DNA of 11,420 nt from CAZGBT01 sp964524025 (lineage in GTDB: Archaea > Aenigmatarchaeota > Aenigmatarchaeia > CG10238-14 > EX4484-224), in the NCBI GenBank assembly GCA_964524025.1, contig CAZGBT010000017.1, positions 1-11,420 of the forward strand, read 5' to 3'. A program made the translations under genes and the position numbers. The notes below the pieces were generated by a model, which made no database searches, was not told the origin of the DNA, and saw nothing but the letters and a program-made list of their open reading frames with translations. Below, piece by piece: positions 1-6,850 of the stretch (positions within the stretch are counted from its first letter, which is position 1; every line of letters begins with the position of its first letter).

Positions 1-123
1 AGCATCTTACCAGATTTTAACCATTCTTAAATAAAAGTTTAACTAAATTTAAACCAAACTTTAAACCTAGTTGGAAAATTTAATTACGTTAGCTTTTTAA
101 AGTTAAGGTTTTTCTTACTATCT
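1..123. other. AT-rich intergenic region upstream of the zinc-ribbon gene
   Basis: No gene is visible here. The stretch is very AT-rich and carries the octamer TTTAAACC twice (48-55 and 60-67), plus a related GTTTAACT at 38-45. These could be promoter or operator elements, either for the gene at 124 or for a gene to the left of the window. They could also be chance in such AT-rich DNA. Confidence 0.4.
94..102 (+). promoter_or_regulatory. TATA-like promoter element for the gene at 124
   Basis: The sequence TTTTTAAAG is centred about 26 bases before the ATG at 124. This is the normal archaeal TATA-to-start distance, so the mRNA would begin at or next to the start codon. No Shine-Dalgarno sequence is present, which agrees with a leaderless transcript. 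Confidence 0.55.
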
Positions 124-558
124 ATGTCTTTCAGACTCCCTTATTTTACAAAAAGAACAGTTAGAGAAGTAGTCAAAATTCCTAAATGGGCTGCAGAAGC
201 CGAGCTTGAACGAATAGAAAAGAGATTACAACAAGAAGATTTACCACGGGAAGAAAGGGAGTTTTTAGAATGGACCAAACAATTCTTAAATTCGTTGATA
301 AAGGAAGCTAGGGGCGATGAAGTGGTTTTAAGAGACTATGAAGTAGAAGAGGTAAAACCACTTTATGATACTGGTATAGAAATCCATTGTATCTTCTGCG
401 GAAATTATATCTCGAGTGAAAAAGGTTACAAATTTTCACTCGAAGATTTAAAATCAGGAATTACATGCCCTCGCTGCGGCGCAGTTTATAAAGCAGTACT
501 TCAATCAACACATTGGCATCTGTACGTTACTTCGCCTCTAAACAAAAAAGAATCTTAA
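124..558 (+). CDS. small zinc-ribbon protein of unknown function
   Basis: This encodes 144 residues that I do not recognise as a named family. The N-terminal half (about residues 20-65) is highly charged and probably helical, rich in Glu, Lys and Arg. The C-terminal half has two CxxC knuckles (C89/C92 and C115/C118, the second as CPRCG), forming a likely four-cysteine zinc ribbon. This layout suits a nucleic-acid or protein-binding accessory factor, but that is inference. No signal peptide or membrane segment is seen. The ATG fits a leaderless transcript from the TATA-like element at 94-102. The stop overlaps the stop of the opposite-strand flavin-type gene by four bases. The CxxC pairs and well-behaved codons make it a credible real gene. 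Confidence 0.8.
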   Translation: MSFRLPYFTKRTVREVVKIPKWAAEAELERIEKRLQQEDLPREEREFLEWTKQFLNSLIKEARGDEVVLRDYEVEEVKPLYDTGIEIHCIFCGNYISSEKGYKFSLEDLKSGITCPRCGAVYKAVLQSTHWHLYVTSPLNKKES

Positions 559-1004
559 ATTACTTTAATCGAAGTAAGGAGCAATCGGTTATTCTTTACT
601 TTAAACTTGTAAACTTTAAGTTTCTTTGTTGTATAATCAGAGAACATTATCCTTTTCAAATCTATTCTTATGATAGTGTCCACAAGTTCTTTTTTATGCT
701 TTCTACCTTTTTTAAAGTATCTATTAACAACTTTTTCTGCCTCTTCTTTACCTAATATCCTTGCTATTCCTTCTGCTTGTATGCACAATCTTGTTTTTCC
801 GCAATCGTCTATTGCAACGCTAACTCTTGGATTAGCTTTTATATTTCTTACCTTCGTAGACTTCCTTGAAGTTCGTATGTAAAGCGTAAAACCTTCAGAA
901 ACGTAGTTTACGGTAGAAGCTCTCGGTCTATTATTTTTACAAGTAGCTAAAGTGCAAACTTTTAAACTTTTAATGAAATTCTTTATTTTTCTTTCAACTC
1001 TCAC
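555..1004 (-). CDS. pyridoxamine 5'-phosphate oxidase-like (split-barrel) protein
   Basis: The 149-residue product resembles the split-barrel flavin-binding (PNPOx-like) superfamily. Residues 15-66 hold the typical pattern: a strand with TLAT, then RPRAST, an LYIRTSRKSTKVRNI segment and NPRVSVAID. In this superfamily that region builds the barrel and contacts the FMN or F420 phosphate. Single-domain archaeal members bind FMN, F420 or haem, so the true cofactor and substrate cannot be assigned here. The C-terminal part is Lys-rich. The start is GTG at 1004, followed by AGA GTT GAA. A TATA-like element on the minus strand at 1026-1034 is placed for a leaderless mRNA. The gene is divergent from the GNAT gene over 30 bases and overlaps the zinc-ribbon gene at their stops. 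Confidence 0.8.
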   Translation of the reverse strand: MRVERKIKNFIKSLKVCTLATCKNNRPRASTVNYVSEGFTLYIRTSRKSTKVRNIKANPRVSVAIDDCGKTRLCIQAEGIARILGKEEAEKVVNRYFKKGRKHKKELVDTIIRIDLKRIMFSDYTTKKLKVYKFKVKNNRLLLTSIKVI

Positions 1005-1034
1005 AATATTAACTAAATATATACACTTTAATTT
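1005..1034. promoter_or_regulatory. 30-base interlocked divergent promoter
   Basis: Only 30 bases separate the GTG at 1004 (-) from the ATG at 1035 (+). AATATTAA (1005-1012) lies about 26 bases before the plus-strand ATG. AAATTAAAG, read on the minus strand (1026-1034), lies about 26 bases before the minus-strand GTG. Each TATA-like element therefore sits on the start region of the other gene. The positions are seen directly; mutual exclusion or co-regulation is inferred. Confidence 0.5.
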
Positions 1035-1480
1035 ATGAGGAGGCTTAGAATTAGGAGGATGGATGTTACTGATATAAATTTTGTGCTTGAATTGGCAAAC
1101 AAAAATAAAGAGCTTTGGATGGACAATAAGGTTAGATTTCCATTTAACAAGAAAAGACTTAAAGAATGGGTTAAAGACCAGTTAGAAATGAACTACTAAT
1201 TTTAGAATTGAGTGGGAAACCGATTGGATTTTCTATGACTTCGGTAGATAAGGATACAGCGACTATTTTATCTTTTGCGATAATTAAGGAAGAAAGAGGT
1301 AAAGGTTATGGAAAGTTTTTCTTTAAAGAGTTGTTAAAAAGATTAAAGAAACAAGGAATAAAGAGATTTCTCGTTTATGTTCATGAGGATAATCGTAAAG
1401 CAATGAGATTTTATAAAAAGTTTGGGTTTAAGAAAGCTAAAAAAGTAGTACCTCTTTATTTAGGTAAATGGTTTACTTAA
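1035..1480 (+). pseudogene. GNAT-family acetyltransferase, split by a one-base frameshift
   Basis: Two reading frames together make one normal-sized acetyltransferase of about 148 residues. Frame one runs from ATG 1035 to a TAA at 1197-1199. It gives a typical GNAT N-terminus (RRLRIRRMDVTDINFVLELA). Frame two continues to 1480. It contains SGKPIGF, the acetyl-CoA-binding motif A as ERGKGYGK, and the C-terminal NRKAMRFYKKFGFKK typical of GNAT motif B. Adding one base to the AAA run at 1186-1188 joins them as DQLENELLILELSGK. No classic slippery heptamer is visible. So this is either an assembly or sequencing error, or a recently inactivated gene. The second part could start only at a TTG (1208) and would lack the first strand and helix, so it is unlikely to work alone. 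The substrate is unknown; small-molecule or ribosomal-protein N-acetylation are family possibilities. Confidence 0.8.
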
Positions 1481-1524
1481 AGATTCTTCTATTTCCTATA
1501 ATCTTCTACTATACAAAACATTTC

Positions 1525-1640
1525 TACCTTTTAGCAAATCAAGAGTTTGAATTATATTTTGGGAAGAAGAAATATACATTACTTATTTGACGGCGGAGAG
1601 GGAACTCAGTTTTGTTGAAGAATTATAAATTAATTTTAAT
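1525..1640 (+). pseudogene. decayed N-terminal fragment of an RNase Z-like metallo-beta-lactamase
   Basis: No intact reading frame exists here, but pieces in neighbouring frames resemble the start of tRNase Z. One frame (1546-1584) reads FELYFGKKKYTLL. Skipping one base (A1585), the next frame (1586-1612) reads FDGGEGTQF, close to the family signature FDCGEGTQ. A further frame then gives LLKNYKLILIFYL before the sequence runs into the convergent gene. No HxHxDH metal-binding motif is present, so it is a remnant and not a functional enzyme. The local GC rise at 1589-1610 fits former coding DNA. It is called from one strong motif, so family certainty is moderate. Confidence 0.5.
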
Positions 1641-1654
1641 TTTTTACTTATCTT

Positions 1655-2962
1655 TTAGTAAGTTTCAGACTTTCCTCTCAAAGACCTTATCGATTTTATT
1701 AGCAGTTTTAGGGTTAGGAAAAGTAGCGTTAGGAATCCTGCGATCGTGAAGATTGAAATTGCTAACCAAATAACATTGGACAAAAGTAAATAAATAGTAA
1801 TTGTTGTTGAAACGATATAAGCAAGCGAACTATAACTTAATGATTTAAGCTTATAGTTTTTGAGTAGTTTTTTAATTAGCTTAGATATGACAACTATAAG
1901 AGAAGGGATCCCTACCATAAACGAGAATAAAATGATTGACCAAAAAACTTTCAACCCAATTGGAGTAGATGTTCTAAAGATCATTTTCCAAATTGGAGAG
2001 ATGTATTGAAAAATTAAAATTTTTTGTGAAATTGTGTCGAAAAACGTTGGGATGTAAATACTTTGTTTATAAACTATCAGATCCTTATTTAATTTTTCCA
2101 AAGGACCATAGTAGTGAGTACTCATTACATATGCCGAGGTAAATAAGTCGGCAATTTCTGAGTTAATTTCCTTCAATTCCTTTTTGCTTAGCTTAATATA
2201 ATACTGAAAAAGAGCTTTAGACTTAAAGCCAATTCCTGGCTGAAGGTTAATTTTTCTAACCGTGTCTTCATTTATAACTCCCTTTGTAATGAGGAATACA
2301 TTAACTTTTGAGATCGACCAACCAACATCCGAGGCGGCGGTTATCTTGAGGGGATAGTAAAGGAAATTTGCTTCGAATCTATAAACTAAGGGCTTAACGC
2401 TTTTTCTATTTTTGCTAGTCTTAATTATATCAAGTACAAAGAACTTTATGCCACTCTCTAGATAATTTGCTATAGTGTCTTTAAACAAGGTATTAATTTC
2501 AATGTTTCTTAAACCTTTGCTTAGAGTAAAATTTTTCATCCAGCTTATAAAATAATCCAAGTCATTAATTTTTATAATAGTTATGTCATGAACGTCTATT
2601 TTCTTATGAAACGTTATTTCTACACCAGTTTTGGCAATTCCTTTATATGTTCGCTCTCTTATAGCTCCGATCTTTTTGTTAACTATTTCGGCTAATTTTT
2701 TGAACGAATCAAAACTGCCCCCTTCGACTTTTGAAGGCTGCGACGGTAAAGGTAAGATTTCCAGAACTTGTGCATCCTTTGAACTTTTTATATCTATCGA
2801 GAGAATTATAACTTCTTCTTTACCATTCCATGCAACGATGGCATTTTGTCCAGATTCTTCTATACTAACTTCTCTTGGTCCTATTACTCCTCTATTTGCA
2901 GAAACTATGGATGGTATTAACAAAATAAAGAATGCTAAAATAATCAGCTTATTAGTATCCAT
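1655..2962 (-). CDS. secreted, membrane-anchored DUF2330-like protein
   Basis: The 435-residue product starts with a clear signal peptide (residues 1-22, hydrophobic core ending VSA). The N-terminal region looks like DUF2330: GPREVSIEESGQNAIVAWNG, then EEVIILSIDI, then the LPLPSQPSKVEGG turn. A later YPLKITAASDVGWSISKVNVFLI stretch fits the same family. The long external domain is followed by about three hydrophobic segments near residues 337-363, 379-396 and 398-422, ending in a basic tail (KSIRSLRGK). So most of the protein should sit outside the cell, fixed by the C-terminus. The function of the family is not known. The ATG at 2962 has a TATA-like element about 24 bases upstream (2982-2990) and no Shine-Dalgarno, suggesting its own leaderless promoter. 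The assignment rests on pattern recall and is moderate. Confidence 0.72.
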   Translation of the reverse strand: MDTNKLIILAFFILLIPSIVSANRGVIGPREVSIEESGQNAIVAWNGKEEVIILSIDIKSSKDAQVLEILPLPSQPSKVEGGSFDSFKKLAEIVNKKIGAIRERTYKGIAKTGVEITFHKKIDVHDITIIKINDLDYFISWMKNFTLSKGLRNIEINTLFKDTIANYLESGIKFFVLDIIKTSKNRKSVKPLVYRFEANFLYYPLKITAASDVGWSISKVNVFLITKGVINEDTVRKINLQPGIGFKSKALFQYYIKLSKKELKEINSEIADLFTSAYVMSTHYYGPLEKLNKDLIVYKQSIYIPTFFDTISQKILIFQYISPIWKMIFRTSTPIGLKVFWSIILFSFMVGIPSLIVVISKLIKKLLKNYKLKSLSYSSLAYIVSTTITIYLLLSNVIWLAISIFTIAGFLTLLFLTLKLLIKSIRSLRGKSETY

Positions 2963-2981
2963 AAAAATTTATTAGAATTGC

Positions 2982-2990
2982 TAGTTAAAC
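2982..2990 (-). promoter_or_regulatory. TATA-like element for the DUF2330-like gene
   Basis: On the minus strand GTTTAACTA is centred about 24 bases before the ATG at 2962. It lies in the 67-base space between this gene and the preceding minus-strand gene, so the DUF2330-like gene probably has its own transcript. Confidence 0.45.
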
Positions 2991-3029
2991 ATGTTGAGCA
3001 ATTTTATTTAATAGAGGATCTTGATTATT

Positions 3030-3890
3030 TTAAGCAGAGAAAAATTCGTCTATAAGATCTTTCCTAACTAAAATGCCAACTTTATCTAATTGAAGGTTAC
3101 AGACCGAGTGGTCGTTAGAAATTATTATGCAATCCTTTAATTGTTTAGATTGAACGTAAAAATTTATCCTAGCTTTAGTGTTATCAAGCAAAATGAATGA
3201 AGCATCAAACCTTTCATTTACGTTTTCTGCAAGTTTAACAAAGCTTGCTACATAAACTTCGTTTCTTTGTATCGGTCTATAAGCTTGGTAAACAAAAATT
3301 ATTTTTTCTTTATAAACACCCTCGAGCAATTTTAAAATAAAATCAGTTGCGATTTTTATAGAAAGGAGAGGATTTATTAAAACAAACTTGTTGTAGCAGC
3401 TTAAAATTTCAGTTATGTTTATTATGTTACAACGTTCAGATGCATAAAGAATTTCCTCTAACTCTTCCATATTAACATAACCAAAGCTTCCGTCGTATGC
3501 AGGACTAAAATCCACTTTATAGCCAACTAATTCTTCTAGGCATTCTTTACTCAAACAATCTGCATCTATATCGACTCTATCTGTATTTTTTACTAAACCA
3601 ATCCTAACGTTTAGAGAAAAATTAGCAGGATCAACTTCGTATTCGCAGCCAGTTACGTATATCTCAGGTAAACTTCTATAACCTAAAATGCTTTCTTCTC
3701 TTTTATCTCTTTTCAATCCGGTCGGGTAAACCATACAATGGCTAGGTCTTGTTAAACGCGGATAGAGCGACACCAAATAACTTTCTTCATTCTCTACTAT
3801 GTCAACGAAATCTAACTCTAAAGCACTTATTATTCTAGATTCATCCAATCTATCCAAATCCAAATGCTTGTCAGCAACTAGGATTTTCAT
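3030..3890 (-). CDS. unrecognised 286-residue protein coupled to a Nudix gene
   Basis: I do not recognise this protein. It is soluble-looking, with no signal peptide or membrane segment, and appears to have two alpha/beta-type halves. The first (about 1-150) is acidic, with scattered cysteines (CEYE, DADCLSKEC). The second (about 165-286) alternates hydrophobic strands such as KFVLINPLL, KIIFVYQAYRP, FDASFILLD and DCIIISND with helices, and ends KDLIDEFFSA. No Walker motif or metal cluster stands out. Its ATG overlaps the stop of the upstream Nudix gene in an ATGA arrangement (3887-3890), and no Shine-Dalgarno is seen. The two are therefore almost certainly co-transcribed and translationally coupled. 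That suggests a shared job, perhaps recognising or handling the Nudix substrate, but this is inference only. Confidence 0.8.
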   Translation of the reverse strand: MKILVADKHLDLDRLDESRIISALELDFVDIVENEESYLVSLYPRLTRPSHCMVYPTGLKRDKREESILGYRSLPEIYVTGCEYEVDPANFSLNVRIGLVKNTDRVDIDADCLSKECLEELVGYKVDFSPAYDGSFGYVNMEELEEILYASERCNIINITEILSCYNKFVLINPLLSIKIATDFILKLLEGVYKEKIIFVYQAYRPIQRNEVYVASFVKLAENVNERFDASFILLDNTKARINFYVQSKQLKDCIIISNDHSVCNLQLDKVGILVRKDLIDEFFSA

Positions 3891-4438
3891 GATTGAACAA
3901 GAAGTCCGAGATCTTTTAGCACAGCTTCGGTTACAGGAGCTAATTTTTCTCTTCTTGTTTCGCTAATCTCATAGAACTTTAACTCAGCAAGATCTCCATG
4001 CCCCTTGAAGTTAGGTTTATAATAAGGATAAACTTCGTATACTTCAACAGCTATTAAATAACCTGTTTCTTTATCAAGCAGAATATAGGAAGGCCCAAAC
4101 CCATGGATAAATAATTTGTTTTTATTGTTTGGAAGGCCAGAGTAAATGGCCAAGGAAAGCCCTGTTTCTTCTTCTACCTCGCGAGGAAGAGTAAGATAAA
4201 CATCCTCTTCAGGCAGTTTACGTCCTAAAGGAAAGCTTAATTTTTCCTTATAAGGCTCGTGCTTTCTTTTCCCCAAAAGAATGTAGATTTTCTCCCCTTC
4301 CCTTTTTATAATACAAGCTCCAGCGGCCGACCTAACGATGGGAAATAAAAGTTCAAGAAGTCTTCTTTCCAGTTGATAGATTTTATTTCCTTCTAAATGG
4401 TCTTCTGGGCTGACTTTTAACAGGATTTCAATACTCAT
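3887..4438 (-). CDS. Nudix hydrolase, divergent type
   Basis: A complete Nudix box is visible: G72, five residues, E78, seven residues, then R86-E87-V88-E89-E90-E91-T92-G93-L94. This is the catalytic, Mg2+-binding loop-helix-loop that splits a nucleoside diphosphate linked to another group. Ahead of it is the usual ACIIKREGEKIYILLGKR strand pair and a SFPLGRK in place of the common PGG. The 183-residue length includes a 35-residue N-terminal helical extension and a long loop after the box, so the substrate may differ from standard ADP-ribose or 8-oxo-dGTP. The start is ATG 4438, with a TATA-like stretch at 4456-4468. The gene is the first of a two-gene operon and is divergent from the KaiC-like gene. 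Confidence 0.88.
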   Translation of the reverse strand: MSIEILLKVSPEDHLEGNKIYQLERRLLELLFPIVRSAAGACIIKREGEKIYILLGKRKHEPYKEKLSFPLGRKLPEEDVYLTLPREVEEETGLSLAIYSGLPNNKNKLFIHGFGPSYILLDKETGYLIAVEVYEVYPYYKPNFKGHGDLAELKFYEISETRREKLAPVTEAVLKDLGLLVQS

Positions 4439-4571
4439 AAATATAATTTTTCCTTATTTTATTTATTACTTTTAAGTGGTTACCTCTCACGGAAAATTCT
4501 AGCATCATTTTAAGTAAAAAATCTTTCGGCAAAGGTAGTTTTTATATCAAACAATTTTAAAATTTAATTCC
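4439..4571. promoter_or_regulatory. divergent promoter region, Nudix operon / KaiC-like operon
   Basis: This 133-base space serves two operons. Towards the left, an A/T tract (4456-4468, minus strand) is placed as the TATA element of the Nudix gene. Towards the right, TTTTTATAT (4539-4547) is centred about 28 bases before ATG 4572, again implying a nearly leaderless mRNA. Just upstream of that TATA a small inverted repeat, CTTT-CGGC-AAAG, may be an operator or BRE-adjacent site, but it is short. Confidence 0.5.
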
Positions 4572-5309
4572 ATGGAAAGGGTAAAAACTGGAATTCCTGG
4601 AATGGATGAATTGTTAAAAGGAGGTATTCCAGAAAGGAATGTTGTATTGCTATCAGGAGGTCCAGGAACTGGTAAGACTATATTTTCTCAACAATTCCTC
4701 TATTACGGAGTTTCTCGGGAAAACCAACCAGGAATTTATGTAACTCTAGAGGAACACCCAGTCCAAGTTAGGATTAATATGCAGCAATTTGGTTGGGACG
4801 TGAGTTTATTCGAAGAACAAGGAAGATTTGCTATAGTTGACGCTTTTACAGCTGGCATAGGAAAGGCAGCAAAAAGAGAAAAATATGTAGTTTCTGATCC
4901 AGAAAATGTTGATATTTTGATAGATGTGCTAAAGCAAGCAATCCTTGATATACAGGCAAAAAGAGTAGTAGTTGATTCTGTAACAACGCTTTTCATGCTA
5001 AGACCAGCTTTAGGTAGAGTAATAGTCCATAAATTAAAAAGACTGCTTTCTGGCTTAGGATGTACAAGTATATTAGTATCTCAAATAAGCGTTGGCGAAA
5101 GAGGCTTTGGAGGTCCAGGAGTCGAGCATGCAGTAGATGGTATTATAAGGTTAGATCTAGATGAAATAAGAGGCGAACTTAAAAGAAGCCTAATAATCTG
5201 GAAGATGAGAGGGACAAGTCATAGCATGTATAGGCATCCTTTTGAAATAACAGATAAAGGTATAATTGTAAATCCTAAAGAAATTTTTAGGTTGGGAGGA
5301 TGGAGATAA
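4572..5309 (+). CDS. single-domain KaiC-like RecA-family ATPase
   Basis: This is a 245-residue single KaiC/RecA domain. The opening KTGIPGMDELLKGGIP is the classic lead-in. Walker A is GGPGTGKT (29-36), the TLEEHP segment (58-63) supplies the acidic pair seen in KaiC, and Walker B is RVVVDSVT (131-138). The end KMRGTSHSMYRHPFEI (211-226) is the usual KaiC C-terminal strand region. The protein should bind and hydrolyse ATP in the cytoplasm and may form hexamers. Archaeal single-domain KaiC proteins are thought to act in signalling rather than in a true clock. It overlaps the next gene by ten bases. That gene matches the HTH family that regularly accompanies archaeal KaiC homologues (TIGR03879-type, from memory), so the pair probably works as one regulator. 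Confidence 0.9.
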   Translation: MERVKTGIPGMDELLKGGIPERNVVLLSGGPGTGKTIFSQQFLYYGVSRENQPGIYVTLEEHPVQVRINMQQFGWDVSLFEEQGRFAIVDAFTAGIGKAAKREKYVVSDPENVDILIDVLKQAILDIQAKRVVVDSVTTLFMLRPALGRVIVHKLKRLLSGLGCTSILVSQISVGERGFGGPGVEHAVDGIIRLDLDEIRGELKRSLIIWKMRGTSHSMYRHPFEITDKGIIVNPKEIFRLGGWR

Positions 5310-5698
5310 GCTTAAAGCCTTTAGGTAAGGATGAAATACATAAGTTAGAAACAGTTTTGTTGCTAGGAACTCTATTCAGAGAAGATGTTTTAGAGAAGAT
5401 AAGGGAATCTTCAGAAAGATTAACTTGGGTTGATTCGTTAGCTGTAGCAGCTGCTGCTCTGGCCAGGAGCAAAGCAGGAAAAACGATCCCGCAAATAGCT
5501 GATGAATTAGGAAGGAGTGAGCAGACTATTAGAAATCACTTAACTCAAAAAACTGAAGCAGGAAAGTTAGTTTACGAGACCTATGAAAGACTAGCAAGAG
5601 GAGAGGAAGTCCTTCAATTTCTCGAAAAGAAAGAAGTTGAAGAAAAGATCAGAAAAGTAAAAGAAAAATTACAAGAAGCTTTGGAGCTACTTTCTTAA
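5300..5698 (+). CDS. KaiC-partner HTH regulatory protein
   Basis: The 132-residue product has a helical N-terminus, an Ala-rich helix (VDSLAVAAAALARSKAG, 44-60) and a helix-turn-helix. The HTH is around 62-88: TIPQIADELGRSEQTIRNHL. A charged coiled-coil-like tail follows (FLEKKEVEEKIRKVKEKLQEAL). This resembles the archaeal regulatory domain found next to KaiC-like ATPases. ATG 5300 is the only possible start, because TAG at 5288-5290 blocks the frame upstream. A purine-rich GGGAGGA touches the start codon, and the overlap with the KaiC gene implies translational coupling. It probably binds DNA or relays the ATPase state to transcription; the target is unknown. Its stop overlaps the convergent HD gene by four bases. 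Confidence 0.87.
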   Translation: MEISLKPLGKDEIHKLETVLLLGTLFREDVLEKIRESSERLTWVDSLAVAAAALARSKAGKTIPQIADELGRSEQTIRNHLTQKTEAGKLVYETYERLARGEEVLQFLEKKEVEEKIRKVKEKLQEALELLS

Positions 5699-6651
5699 AT
5701 CTTTTTTAAAATTTTCACTTTAAATCCTCTTTTAGCTTTTCTAATCCATCTTTTAACTTCTTTCGTGTATTTTTTATCGAACTCAGAAATCCTTAAAAGC
5801 TTGCCTTTAACTAAAACTTTGGGGTCCACCCATCTAACCTTAGTCTTTAATATCATATCATAATCTCTTTCGACTTCTTTTACTTCAAGATGTCTTATAG
5901 TTTCTAGTAACTCCTCTATTTCTTGATCTCCCGAATTTTTAAGTTTGCGATAAATCGTATAATCTGTCTCGAATAAATCTCTCTGCGTAAGGATACCTTT
6001 CTTTATTCCAATTTTGACTGCGTCTGAAATCAATTTAAAAAGGGTTGCTTGCATTGGGCAGCAATAATAATTTTTGTTGAGAAAGAAATAAAGCCAAGCA
6101 AAATTCTTTGCGGCTTCTTTATCAGAAAATACTATTTCATTATTAACAACTATTAAAGAATCCAAAATCTCTTTAGCTTCACCCCTCGATATTTTTCCTA
6201 TTTCGATTAAATGTCTTAGGGAATAATCTAATCTATCAGCGCACAAATCTGGAAGTTTTCTTTCGAGTAATCCAAATTTAGTTTCGTCTACTACTTCATT
6301 TACATCTATCCCAAATTTTCTCAATATCGATGGAATTTCGGAATTTCTGATAAATCCTTCCCTTATCTCGTCATGAAAATCCTGGGTTTCAAATCTTCCA
6401 TAAACACAATCTCCAATATGGGAAAGTGCTAAAATAGAAAAATCATGAAGCAGACCAGCTATTCTTTCTTCCAAATTAGCTCCTAATTTTGTTAATAAAA
6501 TAAAAACTCCTACAGAATGTTCATAACGATTTGCTTTAAGCTTAGAGAAAGGATGCGACTTATCTATAAAAAGCTCATAACCAGCCATTCCTATTCCTTT
6601 CAATCTTTGAAAACTTTTTGTGTTGATGATTTCGTAAGCAACACCTTCCAT
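5695..6651 (-). CDS. HD-domain phosphohydrolase (dNTPase-like), start probably in the gap
   Basis: HD metal-binding residues are visible: RYEHS (H45), LLHD (H69-D70) and DRLDY (D139/D142). These sit in the order typical of the dGTPase/SAMHD1-like COG1078 family, with the usual FQRLKGIGMAGYELF lead-in. Such enzymes cleave phosphate from nucleotides, often dNTPs. LLHDFSILALSHIGD replaces the more common LLHDIGHGPFSH, so one histidine of the usual set is absent. Family members normally begin with a conserved segment containing DPxxG before the FQRL helix. Here only 13 residues precede FQRL, and the frame stays open up to the run of N. The true start is thus likely inside the gap, and the listed ATG is only the first available one. 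The gene is convergent with, and overlaps, the HTH gene. Confidence 0.83.
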   Translation of the reverse strand: MEGVAYEIINTKSFQRLKGIGMAGYELFIDKSHPFSKLKANRYEHSVGVFILLTKLGANLEERIAGLLHDFSILALSHIGDCVYGRFETQDFHDEIREGFIRNSEIPSILRKFGIDVNEVVDETKFGLLERKLPDLCADRLDYSLRHLIEIGKISRGEAKEILDSLIVVNNEIVFSDKEAAKNFAWLYFFLNKNYYCCPMQATLFKLISDAVKIGIKKGILTQRDLFETDYTIYRKLKNSGDQEIEELLETIRHLEVKEVERDYDMILKTKVRWVDPKVLVKGKLLRISEFDKKYTKEVKRWIRKAKRGFKVKILKKI

Positions 6652-6662
6652 TCTAAAATTTC

Positions 6663-6762
6663 NNNNNNNNNNNNNNNNNNNNNNNNNNNNNNNNNNNNNN
6701 NNNNNNNNNNNNNNNNNNNNNNNNNNNNNNNNNNNNNNNNNNNNNNNNNNNNNNNNNNNNNN
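6663..6762. other. assembly gap (100 N)
   Basis: Exactly 100 ambiguous bases, the usual placeholder for a gap of unknown size. It probably hides the 5' end and promoter of the HD gene. The DUF99 side of the gap is intact from 6763. Any amount of sequence could be missing here. Confidence 0.95.
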
Positions 6763-6810
6763 AAAAGTAGCTAAAAATACTTAGCTTTAAGCATAAAAGT
6801 TAACCGTAAA

Positions 6811-6820
6811 CTTTAAATAT
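6811..6820 (+). promoter_or_regulatory. TATA-like element for the DUF99-to-PCNA gene block
   Basis: CTTTAAATAT is preceded by purine/C-rich AACCGTAAA, which could serve as a BRE. It is about 35 bases before ATG 6851, so the transcript would have a leader of roughly nine bases. Confidence 0.5.
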
Positions 6821-6850
6821 TTCTGTTTACTATTCTTTTATTCGAATTCC

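Noticed and set aside
48..67. TTTAAACC pair as a CRISPR-like or iteron repeat
   Set aside because: Only two eight-base copies in very AT-rich DNA, with no regular spacer or further copies.
1208..1480. Independent 90-residue acetyltransferase starting at TTG 1208
   Set aside because: It lacks the first strand and helix of the fold. These are encoded just upstream in another frame, so a frameshifted single gene explains the data better.
4523..4535. CTTT-CGGC-AAAG inverted repeat as a terminator hairpin
   Set aside because: Four base pairs only, and directly upstream of a TATA element; at most an operator-like site.
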